Shown here in pieces: positions 1-8,625 of a DNA stretch of 64,000 nt. Both the position numbers and the translations under genes were made by a program. Origin of the DNA: Thalassospira australica (GTDB lineage: Bacteria > Pseudomonadota > Alphaproteobacteria > Rhodospirillales > Thalassospiraceae); the NCBI RefSeq assembly GCF_000763295.1, contig NZ_JRJE01000032.1:1-64000 (forward strand), written 5' to 3'. Under the pieces are notes generated by a model. The model was not told the DNA's origin. It worked only from the letters and a program-made list of their open reading frames with translations, and searched no databases. Numbering within the stretch: the stretch's first letter is position 1; the number at the start of each line of letters is the position of its first letter.

Positions 1-61
1 CCCCGTCCCGGCCGCCCCGCGTCGCCCAATCGTTGGCGCCGCACTGCGTCGGTGGAGGCGG

Positions 62-90
62 GTTATAGGGCCCTAACTCCGACCTGTAAA
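62..90 (-). promoter_or_regulatory. Strong stable-RNA-type promoter pointing out of the window
   Basis: On the minus strand a -35 element TTTACA (85-90) is followed after exactly 17 bases by a -10 element TATAAC (62-67). The sequence after the -10 is GC-rich (CCGCCTCCACCGACGCAG), the style of alphaproteobacterial rRNA operon promoters and discriminators. No open frame starts in the last 60 bases before the edge, so a stable RNA, most likely an rRNA operon, lies to the left. The rRNA itself is outside the window, so this is inference. Confidence 0.55.
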
Positions 91-384
91 CACCTTTTTT
101 CGAGATTCTTGGAGATTTTGACCGATTGTTTTTTGCAGTCCCGAAACGGCCCGCACAAACCCTTGGCTTTCGGGGGTTTTACGTAGAAATCACCCCAATG
201 CATGGCACGACCCACATCCGCGCATAACACGGAAAACCAAGGGGTAATTCGACTTATACGCATCAAATCCAATATGGAGTCCAATGACTTCGGGGCAAAA
301 ACGAAAATGAAACCGTTCAAATCGCAACAAGATTTTCGCTTTTTCACACAAACCAAGTGGCGTAAGAGAATCGCATGAACGTTA
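91..384. other. Gene-free stretch between the left-edge promoter and the phosphodiesterase gene
   Basis: Open frames here on both strands lack a recognisable product or a good ribosome binding site. The left part is probably the upstream region of the leftward stable-RNA promoter. No repeat or hairpin terminator was recognised in the rest. Confidence 0.4.
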
Positions 385-1170
385 TTGCAGCCCCTTACAA
401 ACAAAAGGCCAACGCCCGTGATCGATATCCCGCATATTGTCGCCCACCGCGGCGCTTCGATTGAAGCACCGGAAAACACCATTGCCGCATTCCGGGTGGC
501 AGGCGCACGCGGCGCCAAATGGGTTGAATGTGATGTCACGCTGAGTTCCGACGATAAGTGCGTCCTGATCCATGACGATACTTTGGCACGCACCACCAAT
601 GGCACCGGCCCGATTCACCAAAGCGACCTTGCAAGTTTGCGCAACCTTGATGCCGGGGGATGGTTTTCAGACATATATATAGGGGAACGTATCCCGACCC
701 TGTCAGACACGCTTGAAACACTCTATTTCATGGAAATGGGTGCCAATCTTGAGATCAAACCATCGGGGTGCGACCCGGTGCGCCTGTGTCAGGAAGTGAT
801 TGCCGAACTAAAGGCATCGCGCACCCTGCCATCGATCCTGATTTCAAGCTTTGATGATGTGGCCGTCGCAGAGATGCGCCAGCATATGCCTGAACTGCCA
901 TGCGGCTGGCTGCTTGAAACCCTGCCCAAGGACTGGAAGGCCGAATACGACCGACTTGGTGCGTCCGCCCTGCATATCGATCACAAGGCACTCACCCCGG
1001 TAAGTGCCGCAGAGATTGTCGATGCCGGGGTCCCACTGGTTTGCTATACCATTAATGATGTCGAGCGGGCCAAGGAGCTGTTCTCCTGGGGGGCGACATC
1101 GGTGATTACCGATGATCCGGCCAAATTGCTGATGGCGATACCGCGTCGTCCGTTTGCCGCAAACAGATAG
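385..1170 (+). CDS. Glycerophosphodiester phosphodiesterase (UgpQ/GDPD family)
   Basis: Hydrolyses glycerophosphodiesters from phospholipid turnover to glycerol 3-phosphate and an alcohol. At 261 residues it is close to the roughly 250 usual for cytoplasmic UgpQ-type enzymes. The family signature is clear: HRG at 21-23 with the E-N of the substrate pocket at 30-31, then a WVECDV segment, an IHDDTLARTTNG loop and NLEIKP. No signal peptide is visible, so it should act in the cytosol. The start is uncertain: TTG at 385 gives the full frame, but GTG at 418 also precedes the whole domain; an ATG at 375 is in another frame. It runs the same way as the MATE gene 92 bases downstream, which may share its transcript. 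Confidence 0.88.
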   Translation: MQPLTNKRPTPVIDIPHIVAHRGASIEAPENTIAAFRVAGARGAKWVECDVTLSSDDKCVLIHDDTLARTTNGTGPIHQSDLASLRNLDAGGWFSDIYIGERIPTLSDTLETLYFMEMGANLEIKPSGCDPVRLCQEVIAELKASRTLPSILISSFDDVAVAEMRQHMPELPCGWLLETLPKDWKAEYDRLGASALHIDHKALTPVSAAEIVDAGVPLVCYTINDVERAKELFSWGATSVITDDPAKLLMAIPRRPFAANR

Positions 1171-1262
1171 AAATGCCCATAGGGGCAAAACGACATAACG
1201 GTTGGAACGCCACCAAACCACCTGACCAGATGTCGAGATAATAAAAGACAGGAAACAGTCCA

Positions 1263-2690
1263 ATGACAATCGCCCCACAAGACGGTGCAGTGGGTCCACC
1301 GCCACTAGAACCGGATGTCTCACCGACCCCGCTTTATCCCGACAATCGGGTAAAACGCCATCTGAGCGAATTATTCCGTCTGGCCCTGCCGGTCACGATT
1401 GCGCGTTTGGGCATGTTGATCATGGCCGTCGTCGATACCATCGTCGTTGGCAATTATGACAGTGCGGGGTTGGCATACCTTAATGTTGCCCATGCCCCGT
1501 TCACCTCCTTGATGGTCACAGGTGTCGGGCTTTTGACCGGTGTCATGATCATGACATCCCATGCCAAGGGGCGCGACAACCTGATGGCCGCAGGCGCTGT
1601 GTGGCGCAATGCGATGCCTTATGCCGTTCTGGTCAGCATTGTCTTTACCATCCTGACGATAAAGTCCGACTGGCTGTTTGCCGTGACCGGCCAACCACAA
1701 GAGATCGCGGAAAATGCCGGACAACTTGCCAGAATTCTGGCAATCGGCATGCCCGCTGTAATGATCTATATTACCTGTGCTTTTTTCCTTGAGGGATTGC
1801 AGCGCCCGCTTCCGGGCATGGTGATGATGATCGTTGCCAATCTGATCAACCTCGTTCTTGATTACGGTCTGGTTTACGGCGCATTCGGCCTGCCCGAACT
1901 CGGGGCGGAGGGGGCTGCATGGACATCAAGCGTCATTCGCTGGTTCATGGCGCTTAGTTTGCTTGGCTATATCCTTCTGATGAAAAGCCATCACCTGTAT
2001 GGCATTCGCAATGGCTTTTCCGGCTGGTGGCGTGCGTCCCGCAACGCCCGCCATCTTGGTTATGCCGCAGGGGCCAGTCAGGGCATGGAAACCGGGGCCT
2101 TTGCTGCCATGCAGCTTTTTGCCGGGCGTCTTGGCGTGACGGCCGCGGCCAGCTATGGCATCAGCATGACCCTGCTTGCCCTGATGTTTATGGTCGCCCT
2201 TGGATTGGCATCGGCAACATCTGTGCGGGTCGGCATCGCCTATGGCAGGCGGGACCGCCCGGATATGGCGCTTGCAGGCTGGATCGGGCTGTTGACCACA
2301 ATGGCTGTCATGTTTGCGCTTAGCATTCCGCTTTATCTGTTTCCGAGCGCGGTCACCCACCTGTTTACCCAGGATATCAGCGTGATTGCGACCACGGTGT
2401 CGGTTCTGATCCTGATGCCGATCATTTTCCCGACCGATGGCGGGCAAAATGCTGCCATTAGTGCGCTTCGCGGTGCCGGGGACAAATGGGTGCCGACGGT
2501 ATTGCATCTGGTGTCGTATATCTTTGTGATGGTGCCTGTCGGCTACTATCTGACCTTCACCAGGGAAATGGGCGTGCCCGGCTTGTTCTGGGGGATCGTG
2601 ATTGCAAGCCTTGTTGCCGTGAGCGGTTTGACGATCCGGTTTTTGATCGTGTCCTCACGCGAAATCCCCGAACTCAAGGAACAGGCCTAA
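1263..2690 (+). CDS. MATE family multidrug efflux transporter
   Basis: An inner-membrane antiporter of 475 residues, the normal size for NorM-type MATE proteins, which export cationic drugs in exchange for sodium ions or protons. The sequence shows about twelve hydrophobic segments. The N-half begins LFRLALPVTIARLGM and contains VDTIVVGNY, typical of the first MATE helices; the C-half has the corresponding ALRGAGD and GVPGLFWG elements. The ATG has an AGGAAA ribosome site just upstream. A strong terminator follows at 2729. The substrate cannot be read from the sequence. Confidence 0.9.
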   Translation: MTIAPQDGAVGPPPLEPDVSPTPLYPDNRVKRHLSELFRLALPVTIARLGMLIMAVVDTIVVGNYDSAGLAYLNVAHAPFTSLMVTGVGLLTGVMIMTSHAKGRDNLMAAGAVWRNAMPYAVLVSIVFTILTIKSDWLFAVTGQPQEIAENAGQLARILAIGMPAVMIYITCAFFLEGLQRPLPGMVMMIVANLINLVLDYGLVYGAFGLPELGAEGAAWTSSVIRWFMALSLLGYILLMKSHHLYGIRNGFSGWWRASRNARHLGYAAGASQGMETGAFAAMQLFAGRLGVTAAASYGISMTLLALMFMVALGLASATSVRVGIAYGRRDRPDMALAGWIGLLTTMAVMFALSIPLYLFPSAVTHLFTQDISVIATTVSVLILMPIIFPTDGGQNAAISALRGAGDKWVPTVLHLVSYIFVMVPVGYYLTFTREMGVPGLFWGIVIASLVAVSGLTIRFLIVSSREIPELKEQA

Positions 2691-2728
2691 GGCGACGCCC
2701 GCCTGTTTCTGATCTGCACATATATATA

Positions 2729-2768
2729 GAAGCGCCGCCGGAACGATCCGACGGCGCTTCTTTCATTT
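2729..2768. terminator. Intrinsic terminator between convergent genes
   Basis: Arms GAAGCGCCG (2729-2737) and CGGCGCTTC (2752-2760) pair perfectly and are followed by TTTCATTTT. It ends the MATE transcript, and may also serve the converging minus-strand gene. Confidence 0.8.
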
Positions 2769-2785
2769 TAGTACTGTGTGGGCGC

Positions 2786-4051
2786 TTAGGAGCGCGCGGC
2801 GTCAAATTGGCGGCGCGGCATCAAAAGATCGCAGAACGGCAGCACCAGCGTATCAAAGGCAGACGCCGCACGCGCAGCATCAATGCGAATGATGTGCTGT
2901 TCGATATCGCGTTGAGTAGCAAGCTCACCAAGCGGGGCCAATTCCGGCAAGGCATCGACCACGGTTGCATAAAAGGTGATCTGATCGTCACGTGCGGTGC
3001 CGTTAGCAAGATTGTCCAGATGGTTATAAAGCGCCATGGCAAGGAACCAGCGGCAATAGGGCATCAGACCTTCGAGAATTTCGGAACGCTGCTGCGCCTG
3101 CAGATATTGTTGAAGATCGCTATCAAGCCAGACCGCGTTTTGCACCCCGGCAACAAAGGCATTGCGCAGGGCCGGGTGTGCATCGCCAAAGAACACAGTG
3201 GTCAACCATGATGACACATCATCAAGAGCCGCACGCCGGTTAGCCGGTGTGCCATCAGAGGCAAAATCAAGTGCGGGCATCGGCGGCATGCCCGACATGG
3301 CAAGACTTGCCACCGCCGGATCAATCAGCGCATTGGCAAGCCACGCCTGATGCCACAGTCGCATCGGGCGGAAATAAGGTTCCTTTTCCGCACCGCCTGC
3401 CTCGATCCAGCTTTCGATCAAATGCGCACGCCCAAGCGACACCCCAAGGCGCAAGGCATCTTCAAATCCCATCCCCCCGATCAGGAACGGATCCCCCAGC
3501 ATGTCTTCAAGCAACGGCAGCGATGCAGCCACATGATCAGAGCGCAAACCCGCACCAAGTGGCTGATAAAAAGCAGCCCCATCCCCATGATCAAGAATGG
3601 CACGTGCATGTTTGGCAAAATCGCCCCAGAAAACCAGTTTCACCGGCTCTGCCCGTTTGCGCCAAAGCGGTCGGGTCACATGCCAGTTTTCGCATTCAAA
3701 CGTTGCCAAGGGCATTGCATCGACCAAACGCGCCAGCGGCTTTGCCACTGCCCGTTCCAGATCATCAACCGATCCCACATGACCAATCGAGAGCCGCCAA
3801 CCAGGTTGTTCATGCGGGTGACGATCAAGCCACAACATGGCAAAACCGCATGCCCCTGCCCGCCCGGCTGCCGGGGCCACCAAATCAAAAAACAGCGAAA
3901 GCGAAGATGGCATTTCCGGCACGGAATGATCGGACAAGGCATCGCCCACCGCCCAGGTCTTGATCATGACGTCATCCCCATCCGGCCGGTTGCGATAACG
4001 CGGCGGCAGGAAACCGGAATACTGGTTATTGGTTTTGGGGGCGTCGGTCAT
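2786..4051 (-). CDS. Conserved-looking hypothetical protein, function unknown
   Basis: A 421-residue soluble protein that I do not recognise. The start at 4051 is chosen because AGAGG lies nine bases ahead of it; the open frame extends nine codons further upstream. The N-terminal 40 residues are polar, then comes a stretch with mixed hydrophobic segments but no clear membrane helix or signal peptide. Tryptophans are frequent (for example WGDF, LWHQAWLANAL, SSWL, VWLD), which suggests a folded alpha-rich domain. It stands alone: its neighbours are a converging MATE gene and, upstream, a same-strand AraC regulator ending 160 bases away. Codon use resembles the neighbours, so there is no sign of recent transfer. 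Confidence 0.6.
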   Translation of the reverse strand: MTDAPKTNNQYSGFLPPRYRNRPDGDDVMIKTWAVGDALSDHSVPEMPSSLSLFFDLVAPAAGRAGACGFAMLWLDRHPHEQPGWRLSIGHVGSVDDLERAVAKPLARLVDAMPLATFECENWHVTRPLWRKRAEPVKLVFWGDFAKHARAILDHGDGAAFYQPLGAGLRSDHVAASLPLLEDMLGDPFLIGGMGFEDALRLGVSLGRAHLIESWIEAGGAEKEPYFRPMRLWHQAWLANALIDPAVASLAMSGMPPMPALDFASDGTPANRRAALDDVSSWLTTVFFGDAHPALRNAFVAGVQNAVWLDSDLQQYLQAQQRSEILEGLMPYCRWFLAMALYNHLDNLANGTARDDQITFYATVVDALPELAPLGELATQRDIEQHIIRIDAARAASAFDTLVLPFCDLLMPRRQFDAARS

Positions 4052-4212
4052 GGCAGCCTCTGGGTGCGAATGGGGCACGAATAAAATCGCGCATGGTCCT
4101 GCTGATACCCAAGCCGGCCTGTCAGGTCAATCGCACGGCCCAGTATTGCCAAAAGCCAAAATTGCAAAAATGAAGGGCTTGAATCTCAGCAACCTTCGTT
4201 CGCACAGTACCA

Positions 4213-5172
4213 TCAGGCGCGGGTCAAACCGGCATGGCCGATACTGGCTTCGCGATATACCGACGGCGGCATGGAAATCAAACGCCTGAAATCACGCGAG
4301 AAATGGGCATTGTCGGTAAAACCGCACCAAAAGCCGATCTCACCGACCGACATACTTGTGCCCGAAAGCAAACGGCAGGCTTCACGTACGCGAACCAGTC
4401 GCAGCAGGTCGGAAAACCGACTGTTTGCCTGCTGCAATCGACGTTGCAAGGTTCTGCCCGATGTTTCAAGAGACTGCGCGACCTCATCAATCGTCCAGCT
4501 CCGACCGATATCCTGTTCAAGAATCGTACATAGCTGCTGCACAACTGGTCGCTGCCCGCCAATTGAGGGGGCGGAGCCAGGCATATTGGCCATAAACGGG
4601 TATCCCGATGAAACCGGCTCGAAACTGCGCCAATTGATCCGGAAACGAAGACCCCGCCCGGAAAATGCCAGCGTGTCACTGATCCGCCCATTGCGCATCA
4701 CCGGTATTGCAGGCCCATGACTTGGCAGGATCGTGCCATCGATATTTTCCGCCCCGGCGGCTTCAAGCAATCCAATCAGGAACCCGTGCAACAACAGGTT
4801 TTCAACCCGTGCCGTTGGTTGACCCCTTACGACACCGCGATGCACGGTCATTGATTTTCCGGTGACGGTAAATTCACTACGCGCACGGGCATGTGAATAC
4901 CCCTCAAGTCGACGCCAACGATCGGCAATCATGGATGGCGTTGCCGAATGGCGCAGCATGGTCAGGATCGCTTCCTGTTCCTTGGCCGCAAGATGACGTC
5001 CCAAGCGCACAAGAACCGCAGGCCCGTTGATCTCTTCCAAGGCCAGCATAATACTGCGCAACTTGGCAGAAGTCACAACAGTACCGCCCGGAACAAGGTC
5101 ATAGCCCCGCGGCAACCAGGCAAGTTGCCGGATCAGGGCAACTTGCAAACCAAATGAAACGAATTCCTGCAT
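4213..5172 (-). CDS. AraC family transcriptional regulator (arabinose_bd type)
   Basis: A 319-residue regulator. The C-terminal third (about 215-310) carries the double helix-turn-helix of AraC/XylS proteins: DEVAQSLETSGRTLQRRLQ and VGEIGFWCGFTDNAHFSRDFRR, the second being the family signature. The N-terminal 190 residues resemble the OruR/AraC-like ligand domain seen in regulators of 335-residue type rather than a cupin. The gene is divergent from the phosphatase gene at 5383, with 210 bases between them, and may control that gene or the unknown gene downstream. Effector unknown. Confidence 0.85.
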   Translation of the reverse strand: MQEFVSFGLQVALIRQLAWLPRGYDLVPGGTVVTSAKLRSIMLALEEINGPAVLVRLGRHLAAKEQEAILTMLRHSATPSMIADRWRRLEGYSHARARSEFTVTGKSMTVHRGVVRGQPTARVENLLLHGFLIGLLEAAGAENIDGTILPSHGPAIPVMRNGRISDTLAFSGRGLRFRINWRSFEPVSSGYPFMANMPGSAPSIGGQRPVVQQLCTILEQDIGRSWTIDEVAQSLETSGRTLQRRLQQANSRFSDLLRLVRVREACRLLSGTSMSVGEIGFWCGFTDNAHFSRDFRRLISMPPSVYREASIGHAGLTRA

Positions 5173-5306
5173 TCACGCACGCCAAAACATCGAAGGTTGG
5201 CGCGATCATACAAGCTAATGGCAAAGCTGTCAGTGGGCGATCCAAAATGTCACGAAGCTGTTACAATCATCTTCCAGCTTAACCGCATGATACCTCACCC
5301 GTAATT

Positions 5307-5342
5307 GCCCCTGCACAGGTGTATTGCCCCGATGTGCAGGGC
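5307..5342. promoter_or_regulatory. Inverted repeat in the araC / phosphatase intergenic region
   Basis: GCCCCTGCACA (5307-5317) and TGTGCAGGGC (5333-5342) form a near-perfect inverted repeat with a 15-base spacer, 41 bases before the phosphatase start. It could be an operator for the divergent AraC protein or a leader hairpin. Nothing decides between these. Confidence 0.4.
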
Positions 5343-5382
5343 ATGTCAGTGTTAAAAATATTCATCCTGGCACTTCCAAACA

Positions 5383-5874
5383 ATGCGGATTGATAACGTG
5401 ATCAAGGTTCTTTTCGTCTGTACCGGCAATATTTGTCGTTCTCCCACCGCCGATGGCGTGTTTCGCAAGATGGTTCGCAACAAAGGACTTGATGACCACA
5501 TCAGCGTCGATAGCTGTGGTCTGTCGGCCTATCATGTTGGTGAATTGCCCGACCCGCGATCACGGGAAATGGCGGAAAGTCGCGGCATCGATTTGACAGA
5601 TATTCGATCCCGCAAGATCAAACCGGGCGACTATGACCAGTTTGACTACATTTTGGCGATGGATGACGGGCATCTGCGCGATATGCGCCGCCAGGCGCCG
5701 TCCACCCGACAGAACCGGATTGAACTGTTTCTTGATTATCATCCGACCATGGCAGGCCAAAGCGTGCCCGACCCCTATTACGGCGGTGCCAACGGGTTTG
5801 TGCATGTCTTTGACATGATCGAAGAAGCATCTGCCAGGCTGCTTGACCATATTTGCCAAAAACACGGCATCTAA
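5383..5874 (+). CDS. Low-molecular-weight protein-tyrosine-phosphatase family protein, probable ribulosamine-5-phosphatase
   Basis: A 163-residue LMW-PTP fold. The catalytic P-loop C-X5-R is at C13-R19 (CTGNICRS), and the general acid Asp130 sits in DPYYGG near the C-terminus, so the enzyme should be active. The next gene on the same strand is a fructosamine/ketosamine kinase homologue. In characterised systems such phosphatases remove the 5-phosphate from protein-bound ribulosamine 5-phosphate so that the kinase can then repair the protein. Family knowledge and gene pairing suggest that role here rather than classical phosphotyrosine signalling; general tyrosine phosphatase activity is the alternative. 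GTG at 5398 is a possible later start. Confidence 0.88.
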   Translation: MRIDNVIKVLFVCTGNICRSPTADGVFRKMVRNKGLDDHISVDSCGLSAYHVGELPDPRSREMAESRGIDLTDIRSRKIKPGDYDQFDYILAMDDGHLRDMRRQAPSTRQNRIELFLDYHPTMAGQSVPDPYYGGANGFVHVFDMIEEASARLLDHICQKHGI

Positions 5875-5912
5875 CACGGCCTCTGAAGAACCCCACAGAT
5901 AAAAACAAAACA

Positions 5913-6774
5913 ATGCACAGCAGCCAGATAAACGCACTGATCAACAGGGTTACCGGCGTGGATGTTCAGGCCATCTCGCCCCTTGCGGGGGGATGCGTTG
6001 CCAATGTCGTGCAAGCCATTCTTGAAGACGGACGGAAACTGGTCATCAAGCAAGGCAACAATAACGCCACAGGCCTGGTGATAGAGGCTGAGATGCTGCG
6101 TTATTTCAAAGCCCATTCGCCGATTGCCTGTCCTGATGTTTTATATGCCGATGACACTTGCCTCATCATGTCGTTTATCGCCAATGACAATCGCATGGAC
6201 CAAGGCGTGCAACGTGATCTGGCTGCAAAGCTTGCCGCCCAGCATCACGTTACATCCGAGGCCTTCGGGCTTGGCTTTGACACGCTGATTGGCGGGCTGC
6301 ATCAACCCAATACATCCGAAACAAACTGGATCACGTTTTTTGGCGAACATCGGTTGCGCCATATGGCCAGGGCCGCAACACACGAAGGTCGGCTTCCGGC
6401 CAGCATTGCAAAGCGGATTGACGGGCTGATTGACCGACTTGATCAATATTTGCCGACCACCCCGGCTGCGTCGCTTCTGCATGGTGATCTGTGGGGTGGC
6501 AACATCCTGTGTCAGAACGGCATGCTTGCCGGGCTGATCGATCCGGCAATTTATTATGGCGATCGCGAAATTGAATTGGCCTTCGGAACCTTGTTTGGCG
6601 ATCTATCGCAGGATTTTTTTCGCCCGGTATAATGAAATACTGCCAATTCAATCGGGATTCTTTGAAGAACGCCGCGATTTGTATAATCTTTATCCGCTAT
6701 TGGTCCACGTTCGCCTGTTTGGCGGGTCTTATGTTGGATCAATTGACCATATCCTTAGCCGATTTGGTCAATAA
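5913..6774 (+). pseudogene. Fructosamine/ketosamine-3-kinase family protein, frameshifted
   Basis: Kinases of this family phosphorylate sugar adducts on protein amines and so trigger their release. The first 239 codons (5913-6632) carry the fold: VIKQGN (ATP lysine), the catalytic LLHGDLWGGNIL loop and LIDPAIYYGDREIELAF. The frame then stops at TAA (6630-6632). The missing C-terminus continues one frame over (about 6612-6774) as FFARYNEILP, RRDLYNLYPLL and HVRLFGGSYVG, exactly the family ending. The switch is at a run of seven T (6615-6621): six T would restore the frame. It may be a true mutation, a homopolymer sequencing error or slippage. ATG 5913 was chosen because earlier starts overlap the phosphatase. 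Confidence 0.85.
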
Positions 6775-6831
6775 ACCGTCGAAATCCCGTATCGACGATC
6801 AGACAACCACGTAAAACAGGGGACGAGTGAG

Positions 6832-7284
6832 TTGAGAAAAATTGTCGCAGGTGCGGCCATCGCACTGACCATGGGGTGTAGCATCGCCGCCATCGCCCAC
6901 GAAGGTGCAACCGGTGTGGTCAAGGAACGCATGGAAGGCATGAAGTCGATTGGCCAGCAAGTCAAAATCATGGTGCCAATGCTTAAGGGGACGCTCCCCT
7001 ATGATCCGGTGCAGGTTGAAAAATCAGCCGGCATCATTGAAAGCCATTCCGGCGAAACATTTACCGCCCTTTTCCCGGAAGGAAGCAACGGCCACCCTTC
7101 CGAAGCCCTGTCAGACATTTGGGATGACTGGTCAGACTTCAAGGCGCTCTCCGATGAACTGAACGCGACGGCAGCAGCACTAAAATCTGTTGCGGCCAAC
7201 GGCGGGGCAGAAGGCGACTTCAAGGCCGCACTGGGCACCATGCTGAAAACCTGCAAGTCGTGTCACAGCGATTATCGCGAATAA
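6832..7284 (+). CDS. Cytochrome c' (periplasmic)
   Basis: A 150-residue class II c-type cytochrome. It has an N-terminal Sec signal peptide (MRKIVAGAAIALTMGC, cleavage probably near AIA at 20-22) and the single haem site CKSCH at 141-145 close to the C-terminus, the hallmark of the four-helix cytochrome c' fold. These proteins bind nitric oxide and give some nitrosative-stress protection; the physiological role here is inferred from family. The start is TTG with AGGGGAC seven bases upstream. It lies 57 bases after the frameshifted kinase and is followed by a terminator. Confidence 0.9.
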   Translation: MRKIVAGAAIALTMGCSIAAIAHEGATGVVKERMEGMKSIGQQVKIMVPMLKGTLPYDPVQVEKSAGIIESHSGETFTALFPEGSNGHPSEALSDIWDDWSDFKALSDELNATAAALKSVAANGGAEGDFKAALGTMLKTCKSCHSDYRE

Positions 7285-7319
7285 TACGTCCGGCCATTTG
7301 GCCAAAACCCGCACAAGAC

Positions 7320-7352
7320 AAAGGCCGCAGCTTAAAGCTGCGGCCTTTGCGT
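7320..7352. terminator. Bidirectional intrinsic terminator
   Basis: Arms AAAGGCCGCAGCTT and AAGCTGCGGCCTTT (within 7320-7348) form a long stem with a T-rich end in both directions. It separates the cytochrome c' gene from converging folE. Confidence 0.85.
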
Positions 7353-7383
7353 TAGGTACTGTTCATCCAAAACCGGATCGTGA

Positions 7384-7992
7384 TCAGCGGCCGATCATGG
7401 CAAAGAATTCGCGGCGCGTGATCGGATCATCGCGGAACGCGCCCAGCATGCGGCTGGTTACCATCGAAACGCCGGTTTTATGTATCCCGCGTGTGCTCAT
7501 GCACTGATGGTTGGCATCAATCACCACAGCCACACCAAGCGGATCGAGTTCTTCCTGGATGGTGTTGGCCACCTGTGCGGTCATTTTTTCCTGAATTTGC
7601 AGGCGTTTTGCATATACTTCGACCACGCGGGCTAGTTTGGAAATACCAACAACGCGACGACGCGGCAAATAGGCGACATGCGCCACCCCGATGATCGGCA
7701 CCATGTGATGTTCGCAATAGGACTCAACGCGAATGTCGCGCAAAACCACCATTTCGTCATAGCCATCGGTTTCTTCGAAGGTACGACGCAGAATCTCGGC
7801 CGGGTCCTGCTGATAGCCGGCAAAGAATTCACCATAAGAACGCACAACGCGATCAGGCGTGCCAAGCAAACCTTCGCGCTCGGGATCATCGCCTGCCCAA
7901 CGCAAAAGCGTACGGACCGCTTCTTCTGCTTCTTCGCGTGTCGGACGCTTCACCGGGTTATGTTCGCTGCACATACCAAATCCTTTTGTCAT
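7384..7992 (-). CDS. folE: GTP cyclohydrolase I
   Basis: Converts GTP to 7,8-dihydroneopterin triphosphate, the first step of folate and related pterin synthesis. The 202-residue protein has the type IA signature: [11 protein letters not shown] with zinc ligands C93 and H96, and HQCMSTRG with the third ligand C164. The substrate-binding RGIHK and C-terminal TRREFF elements are present, so it should be a zinc enzyme of the standard homodecamer. It follows apaG on the same strand with a gap of 73 bases, so the two may be co-transcribed. Confidence 0.96.
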   Translation of the reverse strand: MTKGFGMCSEHNPVKRPTREEAEEAVRTLLRWAGDDPEREGLLGTPDRVVRSYGEFFAGYQQDPAEILRRTFEETDGYDEMVVLRDIRVESYCEHHMVPIIGVAHVAYLPRRRVVGISKLARVVEVYAKRLQIQEKMTAQVANTIQEELDPLGVAVVIDANHQCMSTRGIHKTGVSMVTSRMLGAFRDDPITRREFFAMIGR

Positions 7993-8065
7993 ATCCTTGC
8001 GGGCTTTATCCCGCCTTGGTGGGGCTCCTGACCCGCGATACCAATCGATAATATTCGGCGCTAAA

Positions 8066-8458
8066 TCAATTCACCGTATGTTGCCCATGCGGACTGTCGA
8101 GCGAAAAGGCCGGGATCGCAATATCAAAGTGATTTCCATCCATGTCTGTCATCTCGAAAGTCCCGACCATAAAGCCGCTTGGCGTGGTGAGTGGCGCGCC
8201 GCTTGTGTAATTGAAACTTTCGCCGCACGCCAGAACAGGTTGTTCACCAACAACGCCGGGGCCTTTTACTTCCTGGGTTTCGCCACGCGAATCCGTAATC
8301 TGCCAAAACCGGTTCAACAACTGAACGGTTTTTGATCCAAGATTCTCGATTTCGATCCGATACGCCCAAATGTAACGATGGGTGTCCGGATCGGACTCAT
8401 CTTCAAGGAACATCGGTTGCACCGACACCTTGATGTCGTGGGTTACGGTCGAATACAT
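8066..8458 (-). CDS. apaG: ApaG domain protein
   Basis: A 130-residue single-domain ApaG protein with an immunoglobulin-like beta fold. Diagnostic stretches are [38 protein letters not shown] and the [11 protein letters not shown] loop. ApaG has been linked to cobalt and magnesium efflux and to diadenosine tetraphosphate metabolism, but its biochemical role is unsettled. The start at 8458 has GGAG seven bases upstream and is preferred to the longer frame. It lies between metZ and folE on the same strand; a terminator separates it from metZ. Confidence 0.93.
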   Translation of the reverse strand: MYSTVTHDIKVSVQPMFLEDESDPDTHRYIWAYRIEIENLGSKTVQLLNRFWQITDSRGETQEVKGPGVVGEQPVLACGESFNYTSGAPLTTPSGFMVGTFEMTDMDGNHFDIAIPAFSLDSPHGQHTVN

Positions 8459-8569
8459 GCTCGTCTCCGGGCCAATAGTGTTCAATTCAATGCGCGTCAG
8501 CCAAGATTTCGATGGTTGGACCTTTTATGTAGATAATCCGACACCAAACTGCCAGTGCCGGTAAACGAA

Positions 8570-8592
8570 AGGCCCGCACTTTGTACGGGCCT
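8570..8592 (-). terminator. Intrinsic terminator of metZ
   Basis: AGGCCCG (8570-8576) pairs with CGGGCCT (8586-8592); on the minus strand the stem is followed by TTTCGTTT. It lies 34 bases past the metZ stop codon. Confidence 0.7.
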
Positions 8593-8625
8593 GATCGATA
8601 TCAGGATTACTGTCATGCCATTGCG

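Noticed and set aside
63-605. A 180-codon minus-strand open frame at the left edge
   Set aside because: It overlaps the well-supported phosphodiesterase gene and the outward promoter, and has no recognisable family or ribosome site.
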